Source: an uncultured Lachnospiraceae bacterium
GTDB taxonomy: Bacteria > Bacillota > Clostridia > Lachnospirales > Lachnospiraceae
Length of the DNA: 16,440 nucleotides
Direction of reading: 5' to 3'
NCBI GenBank assembly: GCA_910580005.1
Contig: CAJTXH010000058.1
Coordinates: 1-16,440, forward strand
Below, piece after piece: positions 7,401 to 15,955 of the stretch (positions are counted from its first letter, which is position 1; each line of letters starts with the position of its first letter). Made by a program: the position numbers and the translations under genes. The notes beneath the pieces were generated by a model, which was given only the letters and a program-made list of their open reading frames with translations, was not told the DNA's origin and did no database searches.

Positions 7401-8513
7401 TTGAATATGCTATCAGGACAGTTTATTCTTTTCTTATATTGTGTTTTAACAGTATTTTTAACAGAAAATATGAAATTATTTTCTATATCCTATGTTATTA
7501 TATTAGTTTTATCAATAATATTATCCTCTCTCTCTTATTTTTTGTTAAATAAATATTTTACACTTGTAACATCCGCAATATATGTTATACTTTCTTTGGT
7601 ATTTCCTGATTTTATAATTATGTTTCCGCTTATTATATATAATGCTGCTACATTTACAGGATGGCAAATACCTGCTATTTTTACAGCTTCCGCTGCAGTC
7701 CTTGTTTTCAATATAAATGAAACAGGTTATATGCCTTGTTGCATAACAATTCTAGGAGTTGTATTTGCATGTTATATTCAATATATACAACATAAATTAA
7801 ACAGCCTTGTATTACAATTTAATAAGACCAGAGATGACAGCACAGAACATGCCATTCTTTTAGAAATCAGGAATAAATCCCTTCTGGAAAAACAGGATTA
7901 TGAAATTTATAATGCAACTCTTAAAGAAAGAAACAGGATTGCAAGGGAAATACATGATAATGTGGGACATCTTCTTTCACGCTCAATTCTTCTTACAGGC
8001 GCCCTTAAGGCAGTTAATAAAGATGAAAACTGCAAAGAGCCTTTAAACAACCTGCATGAAGCACTTGACCAGGCTATGACAAGTATACGTGAAAGTGTAC
8101 ATAATCTTCATGATGAGTCCATAAACCTGAAAGAAAGTATAGAAAACATTGTAAATAATTTCAATTTTTGTAATATAAGCTTTACTTATGATATGGGAAC
8201 AGATATCCCACATGAAATTAAGTTTTCATTTATATCAATAGTTAAAGAAGGATTAAATAATATTTATAAACATAGCAATGCAACCGATGCCAGTATCTTA
8301 TTAAGGGAACACCCTGCAATGTACCAGCTTGTCATAAAAGATAATGGCAATACTGCCAGTAATGCTGACGCCAGGGAATACTTGCATGAAACCAGAAGTA
8401 ATTCTGGAATAGGAATTAATAATATTGCTTCAAGGATAAGCTTGTTAAATGGTTCACTGCAAATCCATACAGATAATGGCTTTTGTATTTTTATTACAAT
8501 TCCTAAAACATAA
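7401..8513 (+). CDS. Two-component sensor histidine kinase, NarL/DesK-type (HisKA_3)
   Basis: Membrane kinase that autophosphorylates on histidine and passes the phosphate to a response regulator. Residues 1-127 are strongly hydrophobic and form about four to five membrane segments with no large external domain, so the signal is probably sensed within the membrane. A helical linker follows (130-175). The dimerisation/phosphoacceptor motif is RIAREIHDNVGHLLSR (179-194), with H185. The ATPase domain shows the N box EGLNNIYKHSNA (283-294), DNGN (314-317) and SGIGINNIASR (335-345), so it looks active. The start is uncertain: TTG 7401 lies 6 nt after AGGGGAGGG, while ATG 7407 is 12 nt away. The likely partner regulator is at 11430, separated by two opposite-strand glycan genes. 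The stimulus is unknown. Confidence 0.9.
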   Translation: MNMLSGQFILFLYCVLTVFLTENMKLFSISYVIILVLSIILSSLSYFLLNKYFTLVTSAIYVILSLVFPDFIIMFPLIIYNAATFTGWQIPAIFTASAAVLVFNINETGYMPCCITILGVVFACYIQYIQHKLNSLVLQFNKTRDDSTEHAILLEIRNKSLLEKQDYEIYNATLKERNRIAREIHDNVGHLLSRSILLTGALKAVNKDENCKEPLNNLHEALDQAMTSIRESVHNLHDESINLKESIENIVNNFNFCNISFTYDMGTDIPHEIKFSFISIVKEGLNNIYKHSNATDASILLREHPAMYQLVIKDNGNTASNADAREYLHETRSNSGIGINNIASRISLLNGSLQIHTDNGFCIFITIPKT

Positions 8514-8565
8514 TTTATCTGCCATAACTTTATGATACAAATACCAGATTAACAATATAAAATTC

Positions 8566-10203
8566 CTATTCAAAATTTTTATTTCTATATATTAACAATG
8601 GTACAATAATAATAAAAGGCAATGTAAACATATTAGCTGCTATATACCTTAAACTCACTGCAACAGGGACAGCTATCATAAGTGTTATCCATACTCCTAA
8701 TTGTGGTATAAAAAGAAACACGCTTCTCCATCCATAATGTTTCATTAAAAACCACGCCATAAAGAAAAATATCCAAAAGAACCAGGCACAACTTATACAG
8801 CGTCTTGGATTTACAAAATGTTGGAAAGAAAACCCAAACCATTTTTGAAAGTAATCTGTTTGCACAATACCCAGGTTATTTTCCCAGACATAATTTTGTA
8901 CATATGCCCCTCCCTCAGAAATATCCACATTCCAGAATCCAAGTGTAGCCAGCATATAAGACTGTACATATATTGACGGATTTTGTATTAAAAGCTGTAA
9001 CCATAATTTAGCACTTTCAAATTTATGTTCTGCTAAATATTTTCCATTAAATTCTACATCCCACTTCAGGCTATCAACTGTTGTTGGCACATAAATCTCC
9101 CTGACTTTCTCATAAGGAATAAAATTATTTATAAATTCTTTTTGTTCATCTGTAACAACTCCATCATATGCAACAACAGCACCAATCTGTTGTAATGGAA
9201 TACCAAAATTCTCTACACCATCAGTCTGCATGATACCCAAGGTATCATAAACAATACCTTGTATAAAAAATATTATAACAACTGATACAATTGAATTATA
9301 AATTACTTTACGCTTTATCTTTTTGCATACATAGTCATTCTTATATAATACAAGTATTAAAACAAATACAGAAATAGCTACAATATAAATTCCGTTATTT
9401 CTTGTAAATGCTGTTAAAAAAGCTCCTGTTAAAAATCCTGCAAAGGTTTTAAAATTATACTTCCCATCACAAATCTCTAAATATAAGCTTACAACAAACA
9501 TCATCCAAAACAATACAGCCATACAAAATGGAGTATCTTTCCACACTGATACCGCATATAACGGAATTAATGGAAAAAATATAAAAAATAAGGAAAACAT
9601 AATCCTTATGCTGTCCTTAATCTTATTACGCAGCATCCACGAAATAAAATATATAAATTCAAGTTCTAAAACTAACATCTGGATTGCAGTAAATGCTCCC
9701 AAAGACCAGTTTAAATCTTTACCTAATACATCCCCTGCCTTCATAAAAAAGCCAATTACCTTAGTATAAAAAAATGGATGCCTGTTTGTTAAAATTCCAG
9801 CCTGGACATATTCTATACTTCTAAGAGTATCTGCATACACACCTCCTGGATAATATGATAAATAATATGGAAGCCATGCAACAAAAATAATAGCAAACCA
9901 TAAATAAAGAATTTTCTTCTTATTCTGTTTAATTTGTCCTTCTGGTGCAATATTTTTGAAAAAATTCATTATTGGCTCATCAATAATATGTAAAACAATC
10001 CTAAAGATAATAAATAATAAAATCCCCAAAATAACAGCAGATATACCAAACTTATTAATATAAGTCCCATCTATACTGCCATTCCAGAGATTTCCATCAA
10101 AGCTGGTTCTTGTCATACATACTGCTGATACAGATAATATTAATGCAAAAACACTATCATATATATTTTCCTTCTTACATACTTTCTGTTTTAATATATC
10201 CAT
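8566..10203 (-). CDS. Polytopic membrane protein, probable GT-C-type glycosyltransferase (DUF6020-like)
   Basis: About 545 residues with roughly eleven to thirteen hydrophobic segments along the whole length, so an integral membrane protein. The loop after an early segment has YYPGGVYADTLRSIEYV and, shortly after, NRHPFFYT. A conserved acidic loop followed by an HP motif is typical of a family of uncharacterised Firmicute membrane proteins annotated as DUF6020, which resemble GT-C glycosyltransferases that use polyprenyl-phosphate sugars. It lies 46 nt downstream of a polyprenyl-phosphate-type glycosyltransferase gene on the same strand, which fits a two-step pathway: charge the lipid carrier, then transfer the sugar outside the membrane. 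Start choice: ATG 10203 has AGGA 6 nt upstream; TTG 10221 has GGAGG 9 nt upstream and is also possible. The family name is from memory, and the enzyme activity is inference. Confidence 0.7.
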   Translation of the reverse strand: MDILKQKVCKKENIYDSVFALILSVSAVCMTRTSFDGNLWNGSIDGTYINKFGISAVILGILLFIIFRIVLHIIDEPIMNFFKNIAPEGQIKQNKKKILYLWFAIIFVAWLPYYLSYYPGGVYADTLRSIEYVQAGILTNRHPFFYTKVIGFFMKAGDVLGKDLNWSLGAFTAIQMLVLELEFIYFISWMLRNKIKDSIRIMFSLFFIFFPLIPLYAVSVWKDTPFCMAVLFWMMFVVSLYLEICDGKYNFKTFAGFLTGAFLTAFTRNNGIYIVAISVFVLILVLYKNDYVCKKIKRKVIYNSIVSVVIIFFIQGIVYDTLGIMQTDGVENFGIPLQQIGAVVAYDGVVTDEQKEFINNFIPYEKVREIYVPTTVDSLKWDVEFNGKYLAEHKFESAKLWLQLLIQNPSIYVQSYMLATLGFWNVDISEGGAYVQNYVWENNLGIVQTDYFQKWFGFSFQHFVNPRRCISCAWFFWIFFFMAWFLMKHYGWRSVFLFIPQLGVWITLMIAVPVAVSLRYIAANMFTLPFIIIVPLLIYRNKNFE

Positions 10204-10249
10204 TTTTAATCCTGAACCCAAACTTGTATGCCTCCATATATTTATATAT

Positions 10250-11194
10250 CTAATTTTTTGTTTCTAAAATCTTTTTTAATGTACTAACCTGCTGTAACTT
10301 AAATTCAAAATCCTGCTTGTCCTTTATACGTAATGTTGACAAAATTACTCCTGCAATAAACAAAAGTATTGCTATAAGCATTACAAATCCACAGACAATC
10401 AAAGTTGGAATCCTTTCCACCATTCCTGTCTGTATATATTCAATAAAAACTGGCATAAAAAAGCCGGTACTAACTAAAGCCAGAATTACAGAATTCAAAT
10501 TAAAAAATCCAAATGGTTTATAATTTTTATACAACTTTATAATTGTGAAAATAACCTTTATGCCATCTGATAATGTATTTAGTTTTGATTCGCTTCCCTC
10601 TGGTCTGTCCCTGTACTCTATGACTACATTATCCACTTTCATATTTCTGTCAATTGCAAATATTGTCATCTCTGTTTCTATTTCAAATCCTTTTGAAAGA
10701 ACTGGAAACGTCTTTACAAACTCATAACTAAATGCACGGTATCCTGTCATAATATCCTTAATTGATGTTTTAAATAAGCGGTTTATGCTCTTTCTTACTA
10801 AAGTGTTTCCAAAATTATAAAACGGTCTTTTATTTTCAGAAAAATATGTACTTGAGAGCCTGTCACCAATAACCATATCTGACTTACATCTTTGTACAAG
10901 TTCCACCATTTCAGGGGCAATGCTGGCAGGATATGTATCATCCCCATCTGCCATAATATACACTTCTGCATCAATTTCACGGAACATCCTCCGAATTACA
11001 TTACCTTTTCCCTGTTGAAATTCATGCCTTACAACTACACCAAATTGCTCCGCAACTGCACATGTATTATCAGTTGAATTATTGTCGTATACATATATAA
11101 CAGCATCAGGCAGGCTTTCTTTAAAATCCATTATTACTTTTCCAATTGTTTTCTCTTCATTATAACATGGAATTAATACAGCAATTTTATCCAT
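10250..11194 (-). CDS. Family 2 glycosyltransferase, polyprenyl-phosphate sugar synthase-like, with membrane tail
   Basis: A 314-aa enzyme expected to move a sugar from a nucleotide donor to a polyprenyl phosphate at the inner face of the membrane. The GT-A domain starts with IAVLIPCYNEEKTIGKVI, followed by VYDNNSTDNT and the metal-binding ADGDDTYP (DxD type). DIMTGYRAFS lies before the acceptor region. The C-terminal third has two hydrophobic segments (near SVILALVSTGFFMPVF and VMLIAILLFIAGVIL), as in GtrB/DPM1-like proteins with membrane anchors. The open frame extends 46 codons further upstream, but ATG 11194 has AGGGG 7 nt before it and begins exactly at the domain, so the extension is rejected. 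It is probably an operon with the following membrane protein. Its promoter shares an intergenic region with the response regulator. The sugar is unknown. Confidence 0.87.
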   Translation of the reverse strand: MDKIAVLIPCYNEEKTIGKVIMDFKESLPDAVIYVYDNNSTDNTCAVAEQFGVVVRHEFQQGKGNVIRRMFREIDAEVYIMADGDDTYPASIAPEMVELVQRCKSDMVIGDRLSSTYFSENKRPFYNFGNTLVRKSINRLFKTSIKDIMTGYRAFSYEFVKTFPVLSKGFEIETEMTIFAIDRNMKVDNVVIEYRDRPEGSESKLNTLSDGIKVIFTIIKLYKNYKPFGFFNLNSVILALVSTGFFMPVFIEYIQTGMVERIPTLIVCGFVMLIAILLFIAGVILSTLRIKDKQDFEFKLQQVSTLKKILETKN

Positions 11195-11276
11195 TTCACA
11201 TCCCCTATACAAAAAAATATGTCCACTGTTATACCGTATTTGAAGCTTCTGGCACACTATACCAGCAACGTTATTT

Positions 11277-11304
11277 ATATTACCATATATATTAAAATTG
11301 TCAA
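11277..11304 (-). promoter_or_regulatory. Predicted promoter of the glycosyltransferase operon
   Basis: Minus-strand TTGACA (11304-11299), a 16-nt spacer and TAATAT (11282-11277). The leader is about 75 nt. The perfect palindrome at 11309-11329 begins 4 bp upstream of the -35 box. Confidence 0.75.
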
Positions 11305-11308
11305 TAGT

Positions 11309-11329
11309 TTTATCAATGGTCTTGATAAA
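11309..11329. promoter_or_regulatory. Palindromic operator candidate between the divergent glycosyltransferase and regulator genes
   Basis: TTTATCAA (11309-11316), spacer TGGTC, TTGATAAA (11322-11329): a perfect 8-bp inverted repeat. Its right arm contains the -35 box of the response-regulator promoter and its left arm lies just upstream of the -35 of the glycosyltransferase promoter. The position suits a dimeric regulator acting on both genes, and autoregulation by the NarL-type regulator is the simplest guess. The binding protein is not shown by the sequence. Confidence 0.5.
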
Positions 11330-11351
11330 CACAGGTGCACCATGATATAAT
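11322..11351 (+). promoter_or_regulatory. Predicted promoter of the response regulator gene
   Basis: TTGATA (11322-11327), an 18-nt spacer and TATAAT (11346-11351) preceded by TGA, giving an extended -10 (TGnTATAAT). The -35 box lies inside the palindrome. The leader is about 72 nt. Confidence 0.7.
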
Positions 11352-11429
11352 TCCTCAATGTGATAATATCCATATCTTTCTATTATGTTTTTGTACCCTG
11401 GTTATAATTAATAATAAGGAGATTTTTAA

Positions 11430-12059
11430 ATGAATGTATTAATTGTAGATGATGATAAATTTGTTACAAGTGCACTTAAAGCTATTCTTGAAGCTTCTGG
11501 AAATGTAACCGTGCCAGCAACAGGTACTGATGGCAGTGAAGCAATAAAACTCTATGAAGAATACAAGCCTGATATACTTCTTACAGATATCCAGATGAAT
11601 GGTTTAAGCGGGCTTGGGGCAACAGAAAAAATACTGAAAAAATATCCAGATGCAAAAATACTCCTTTTAACCACATTCCTTGATGATGAGTATATTATAC
11701 AGGCACTAAAGCTTGGAGCAAAGGGATACCTTTTAAAACAGAATTATGAAAGCATTCTTCCAGCCCTGGAAGCAGTATATTCAGGCCAGAACGTATTTGG
11801 CACAGAGATAATATCTAAAATACCAGGGCTTCTAAATACTGCATCCAGGTTTGACTATTCCTCATATGATATTAATGAGCGTGAACTAAAAGTTATAGAA
11901 CTGACTGCAGATGGCCTTAGCAATAAAGAAATAGCAGCCAAACTTTTCCTTAGCGAGGGCACTGTAAGAAATTATTTAAGTACAATTCTTGAAAAACTGG
12001 AACTGCATAACAGGACACAGCTTGCAATTTTTTACTATAAACACCAAAGCCGCCTGTAA
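11430..12059 (+). CDS. NarL/FixJ-family response regulator with LuxR-type DNA-binding domain
   Basis: A 209-aa transcription factor switched by phosphorylation. The receiver domain has the acidic pocket D7-D9, the phosphoacceptor D53 (LLTDIQMNG), the T81/T82 switch region (LLLTTF) and K103 (GYLLKQ), all intact. The C-terminal helix-turn-helix spans about residues 146-205, with NERELKVIELTADGLSNKEI and LFLSEGTVRNYLSTILEKL. AAGGAG lies 8 nt before the ATG. The family match to the HisKA_3 kinase at 7401 is strong (NarL-type regulators pair with this kinase class), and both genes are on the plus strand, but 2.9 kb of opposite-strand genes separate them. The gene has its own promoter and is monocistronic. 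Confidence 0.93.
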   Translation: MNVLIVDDDKFVTSALKAILEASGNVTVPATGTDGSEAIKLYEEYKPDILLTDIQMNGLSGLGATEKILKKYPDAKILLLTTFLDDEYIIQALKLGAKGYLLKQNYESILPALEAVYSGQNVFGTEIISKIPGLLNTASRFDYSSYDINERELKVIELTADGLSNKEIAAKLFLSEGTVRNYLSTILEKLELHNRTQLAIFYYKHQSRL

Positions 12060-12066
12060 TAAAACA

Positions 12067-12103
12067 CTAAAAAAGAAAGGGCATATCACTTTTTAATATG
12101 CCC
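12067..12103 (-). terminator. Terminator of the chemotaxis-like gene, possibly shared with the response regulator
   Basis: On the minus strand an 8-bp perfect stem (GGGCATAT and ATATGCCC, arms at 12103-12096 and 12086-12079) is followed by TTTCTTTTTT. It lies 12 nt after the stop of the minus-strand gene. On the plus strand the hairpin lacks a T run, so it would stop the response-regulator transcript less well. Confidence 0.75.
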
Positions 12104-12115
12104 CTACAGAATATT

Positions 12116-13576
12116 TTATACATTTTTAAGCTGGTTTGAAAGCTCTTTTATCTCACTTAACACATTTTCAAACTCTTCCATCTTCTCCACAGATAATTCC
12201 GACTGCTCCACACCTTCTGCTGATGAAGCAAATACTTCTTCGCTCGTGGCAGAAAGCTGGCTGATATTATCAGAAATAACACCTGTCGAACTTACGATTT
12301 CTTTCATAAGACTTTCTGTTGCCCTTATACCATTTATAAGATTATTAACATTTCTTTCTATTGTATTAAACCTTTGTTTTGTATCCTCAATCATATTATT
12401 CTGGATATCTATTGACTGGCTGGATATTTCAATGCTCTGGCTTGCCATTTCAACATCCTTTATAAGCTGGTTGATAATGTCAGTAATCTTATTAGTCGCA
12501 TCTTTTGTTTCCTCTGACAACTGGCGTATTTCATCTGCCACTACTGCAAATCCCTTGCCTGCTTCACCTGCCCTTGCTGCCTCTATTGAAGCATTAAGCG
12601 CAAGAAGGTTTGTCTGGCTTGATATGGACATTATGCTTCCAACTATTTCCTCAACTTCGCTAACCTTTGAAGAAAGACGCCTGGTAGCTTTAACAGTATT
12701 GCTGTTGTTTTCATCTACAGTCTGTGCCTGGCATTTAAGGTCTTCCACAACTTTTGCACCATCATCAATAGTAGTCCTTGTCATATCGGAGTCTTCTTTC
12801 ATTTCAAGTGCTTTTTCTTCTGCTTTGGATGCTGCATTATTAATATCACTGCACATCTGCGCCTGTTTTTGTATAGCCTCTGCTGTACTTTCTGTGCTTT
12901 CTGATATATTCTTCATTGATATATCATTAGAACTGACTGAGCTGCTTAATACTGAAACCATTTCTGATGCTTCTTCAAACTTGCTGTTAAGCTGCTTTGC
13001 AACTCCTGACATTATATCATTGGCTTTTTGCTGCTTTTTAGCACCATCCTTTATAGCCTCCATATTTTCATTAAAGAAATCATCCAGAAGATTAACTACA
13101 AGTATAGTTGCAAATGCTGAGAGCAACATTACAGCTGTACCTATCACCATAATTCTGTAATCTGCTTCACCTGATATAGAAAACCTTATACATTGTATAA
13201 TATATGCAGCCATAATAACACAATTGCTAATATATATAAGCCTCTTATTAAGATAAGCTATATATGAAAATAATATCGGCAAAGCATATATAAATGAAAC
13301 CTGCGTCACATTAAAACACATCATTGCAAGGAATACTACTCCACCTGTAGAATAAAGCACAAGTGAACACAGCCTTTTCTGCCTGCTTGTTGTATATGCC
13401 ACAGTTATAACAGCTATTGCAGCAAAATAAATAAATAGCTGTATATATGTAAGCAGTGTCCCATGTTCTGAAAAGGCTACCCCTATAATAAAAAATAAAT
13501 TTAATACTATTAGTACTAATAAGATTGGAAAAACAGCCGTATTGGCTTTTTTATACTGCTTTTCTGTCATATCCAT
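12116..13576 (-). CDS. Methyl-accepting chemotaxis-like protein with polytopic membrane sensor
   Basis: A 486-aa transducer that would control the CheA/CheW kinase complex at the membrane. Residues 14-165 form about six membrane segments with very short loops, so there is no large extracellular ligand domain. No clear HAMP domain lies between the membrane part and the cytoplasmic coiled coil (about 180-486). The signalling tip is well conserved: QTNLLALNASIEAARAG (321-337) and KGFAVVADEIRQLSEET (341-357). Length and order fit short MCPs of Firmicutes. AGGGGG lies 8 nt before the chosen ATG, and a second ATG two codons later is possible. No other chemotaxis or flagellar gene is in the window, so it may serve motility genes elsewhere or another sensory system. 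The ligand is unknown. Confidence 0.9.
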   Translation of the reverse strand: MDMTEKQYKKANTAVFPILLVLIVLNLFFIIGVAFSEHGTLLTYIQLFIYFAAIAVITVAYTTSRQKRLCSLVLYSTGGVVFLAMMCFNVTQVSFIYALPILFSYIAYLNKRLIYISNCVIMAAYIIQCIRFSISGEADYRIMVIGTAVMLLSAFATILVVNLLDDFFNENMEAIKDGAKKQQKANDIMSGVAKQLNSKFEEASEMVSVLSSSVSSNDISMKNISESTESTAEAIQKQAQMCSDINNAASKAEEKALEMKEDSDMTRTTIDDGAKVVEDLKCQAQTVDENNSNTVKATRRLSSKVSEVEEIVGSIMSISSQTNLLALNASIEAARAGEAGKGFAVVADEIRQLSEETKDATNKITDIINQLIKDVEMASQSIEISSQSIDIQNNMIEDTKQRFNTIERNVNNLINGIRATESLMKEIVSSTGVISDNISQLSATSEEVFASSAEGVEQSELSVEKMEEFENVLSEIKELSNQLKNV

Positions 13577-13699
13577 AATTAATACCCCCTCATTCCGTAT
13601 TTTTATATAATAACATATTTCTCTATAATATTATACTATAAATATCCGGGTTTTCCATAAAAAATTTCTAAAAGCCAGGTTAAACAATATTGTAATATT

Positions 13700-14206
13700 T
13701 TACCTGTCATTAAGTGACAATGCTTCTATTGCAACACTTCCTCCACGTACTACTTCAATCCTGTTAATAAATGTTTTATTAAATAAAGATATCATGTCGT
13801 TGTTTTTATCCTCAGTTTTAACACACTGTACAAGTACAGAATTCCTGCTGTAGTCAATTATATCAAGTGAAAATGCCTGTGCTATCCTGAATATTTCTGA
13901 TTTATCCTTATCAGAGCAGCTATTTACTTTTATATACAGAAGTTCCTTTTTATGTATAGGCACTTCTGAAATATCAATTACTTTTATTACTACTATATTA
14001 CGGTTAAGCTGCTTTTTAATCTGTTCAAATGTCATGTCATCGCTTGTAAGACCTATGGTCATCCTTGAAACAGAGGGGTCTTGTGTTTCCCCTACTGTAA
14101 GAGTATCAAGGTTATATGACTTTGCAGCAAACATTCCTGATATTTTTGCAAGAACACCAATCTGGTTCTCAACATAAAGTGAAATCCAACGTTTTTTAAC
14201 CTCCAT
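13700..14206 (-). CDS. ilvN: Acetolactate synthase small (regulatory) subunit
   Basis: Regulatory partner of the acetohydroxyacid synthase encoded just upstream. It raises catalytic activity and usually confers feedback inhibition by valine. The N-terminal ACT domain is clear: RWISLYVENQIGVLAKISGMF, then NLDTLTVGETQDPSVSRMTI. A second C-terminal domain follows (KELLYIKVNSCSDKDKSEIF to the end), as in full-length IlvN/IlvH. The product is 168 aa, normal for the family. I chose ATG 14206 because AAAGGGG lies 8 nt upstream. An ATG immediately after the ilvB stop (14227) would add seven residues but has no good binding site of its own. The gap to ilvB is 21 nt, so both are one operon. No strong terminator is visible after the stop. 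Confidence 0.94.
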   Translation of the reverse strand: MEVKKRWISLYVENQIGVLAKISGMFAAKSYNLDTLTVGETQDPSVSRMTIGLTSDDMTFEQIKKQLNRNIVVIKVIDISEVPIHKKELLYIKVNSCSDKDKSEIFRIAQAFSLDIIDYSRNSVLVQCVKTEDKNNDMISLFNKTFINRIEVVRGGSVAIEALSLNDR

Positions 14207-14227
14207 ATTTATATCCCCTTTCTTCAT

Positions 14228-15955
14228 TTAACACATAATTATTTCTGACAGCCCTTTTCCTGTTGGAACCATTGGAAATACATTTGCATCAGAATCTATT
14301 ATACATTCAATAATTGTAGGTGAATCTTTAAACTGCATTGCATAATCAAATGCCTTCTTTATATCTTCTTCCTTAAATATCCTTATTCCATGTGCTTCAT
14401 AGCTTTCAGCAAGCTTTATAAAGTCTGGAATATATTTTGGACATTTTTCTTCTCCTTTTGCACATTTCCAGCAGTTCTTTTCACAGCTTTTACGGTATTT
14501 TAAGCATGTGCCTGAATATCTTTTCCCATAAAAAAGTTCCTGCCACTGGCGCACATTCCCAAGATACCCATTGTTCAATATGACAATTATAACCTGCAGC
14601 CCATAAACCATCGCTGTTGCAAGCTCCTGTATATTCATCTGTATTCCGCCATCACCAGAAATTGCAATAACTGTACTTTCTGGATTGCCAAGCTTTGCGC
14701 CTATTGCTGCTGGAAGCCCGTACCCCATTGTCCCAAGCCCTCCCGAAGTAAGCAGTTTGCGGTTGCCTGATGGTTCAAAATATTGTGTTGTCCATAGCTG
14801 GTTCTGCCCTACGTCTGTAGCAACTATTGGGCTGTCAAAGTTTTCATTAATATACCTGATAATAGTTTCCGGTGACATGCCCTTACATTCTTTCATCTTT
14901 ACAGGATACTTCTGTTTCCATTCCATTGTCTGCTCTGTCCATTTGCTAATTTTCATAGGTGTAACATACTCTAGCATTTTATCTATTGCAAGTTTCGCAT
15001 CTGCTACTATTGGAATATCAACAACTATATTTTTTGAAATTGAAGCAGGGTCTACATCAATATGGATTATTTTAGCATCTGGTGCAAATTCACTTATTTT
15101 ACCTGTTATCCTGTCATTAAAACGTGTACCTATTGAAAACAATACATCACATTCATTTACAGCATGGTTTGCTGCATAGCTTCCATGTATTCCAATATTT
15201 CCAAGGTACAGGCTGTGCCCACATGGTACTGCTCCCTTACCCATTATTGTAGTAATAACTGGTATTCCTGTAATATCAACTAACTTTTCCATGCTTTCAT
15301 TAGCACCTGCAATATTTACACCGCCGCCAGCCAGAAATAAAGGTTTCTTAGCCCTTTTTAGTTCAGACAGCGCTTTTTTAAGCTGCCCTGCATGTACACC
15401 CTCACTTGGTTTATATCCACGCATACTTACTTCATCTGGATATACATCACTTCCAATACCATTTTGTATATCCTTTGGCAGGTCTACTACAACAGGGCCC
15501 GGCCTTCCTGTGCGTGCTATATAAAATGCTTCTTTTATTATACGCCCTAAATCTTCCCTTTTCCTTACTGTAACAGAATACTTGCATATACTGTTAGTAA
15601 TCCCTACTATATCAACTTCCTGGAAAGCATCATTACCCAGAAGCCCTAATGGCACTTGTCCTGTAAAACATACAAGCGGCACACTGTCATAATTAGCAGT
15701 TGCAATGCCTGTTACAAGGTTAGATGCACCTGGTCCGCTTGTAACAAGGCATACGCCAGTTTTGCCAGTTGAACGTGCATAACCATCTGCTGCATGTATA
15801 AGTGCCTGTTCATGTCTAGGTATAATAATTTCTATATCACCAATACCATATAAAGCATCAAATAAGTCTATAGCCTGCCCTCCTGGATAAGCAAAAAGCG
15901 TATCAACACTTTCTGCCCTTAATGCTTTTACAAAAAGCTCTGTTCCTTTAATCAT
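14228..15955 (-). CDS. ilvB: Acetolactate synthase large (catalytic) subunit with a Cys-rich insert
   Basis: Thiamine-diphosphate enzyme that makes acetolactate or acetohydroxybutyrate, the first common step of valine, leucine and isoleucine synthesis. The 575-aa chain has all domains: the catalytic glutamate E49 in PRHEQ, the Gly-rich SGPGASNLVTG (73-83), the FAD-binding middle domain with FSIGTRFNDR (273-282), and the diphosphate motif from GDGGIQMN (434-441) to NNGYLGN (461-467). After FYGKRYSGT a stretch at 484-505 carries five cysteines (C484, C491, C495, C498, C505) where most family members have a short loop before PDF. The start was set at ATG 15955 (MIKGTELF), with GAGG 6 nt upstream. 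The frame is open 18 codons further, but that part is the RNA element. Expression is probably under T-box control. Confidence 0.96.
   Translation of the reverse strand: MIKGTELFVKALRAESVDTLFAYPGGQAIDLFDALYGIGDIEIIIPRHEQALIHAADGYARSTGKTGVCLVTSGPGASNLVTGIATANYDSVPLVCFTGQVPLGLLGNDAFQEVDIVGITNSICKYSVTVRKREDLGRIIKEAFYIARTGRPGPVVVDLPKDIQNGIGSDVYPDEVSMRGYKPSEGVHAGQLKKALSELKRAKKPLFLAGGGVNIAGANESMEKLVDITGIPVITTIMGKGAVPCGHSLYLGNIGIHGSYAANHAVNECDVLFSIGTRFNDRITGKISEFAPDAKIIHIDVDPASISKNIVVDIPIVADAKLAIDKMLEYVTPMKISKWTEQTMEWKQKYPVKMKECKGMSPETIIRYINENFDSPIVATDVGQNQLWTTQYFEPSGNRKLLTSGGLGTMGYGLPAAIGAKLGNPESTVIAISGDGGIQMNIQELATAMVYGLQVIIVILNNGYLGNVRQWQELFYGKRYSGTCLKYRKSCEKNCWKCAKGEEKCPKYIPDFIKLAESYEAHGIRIFKEEDIKKAFDYAMQFKDSPTIIECIIDSDANVFPMVPTGKGLSEIIMC

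Noticed and set aside
11195..11332. A 46-residue N-terminal extension of the family 2 glycosyltransferase.
   Set aside because: It would start upstream of the predicted -10 and -35 boxes, and the domain begins exactly at the ATG with a good AGGGG site.
12246..13160. A 304-codon open frame opposite the chemotaxis-like gene.
   Set aside because: It is the antisense shadow of a well-supported coiled-coil gene, whose codon pattern leaves the reverse frame open.
13630..13670. A sigma-D (flagellar) promoter for the chemotaxis-like gene (CCGGATAT with an upstream AAA).
   Set aside because: The -10-like sequence has an extra G and the -35-like part is poor. A TATAAT lies at 13635-13630 but with no good -35, so I assign no promoter class.
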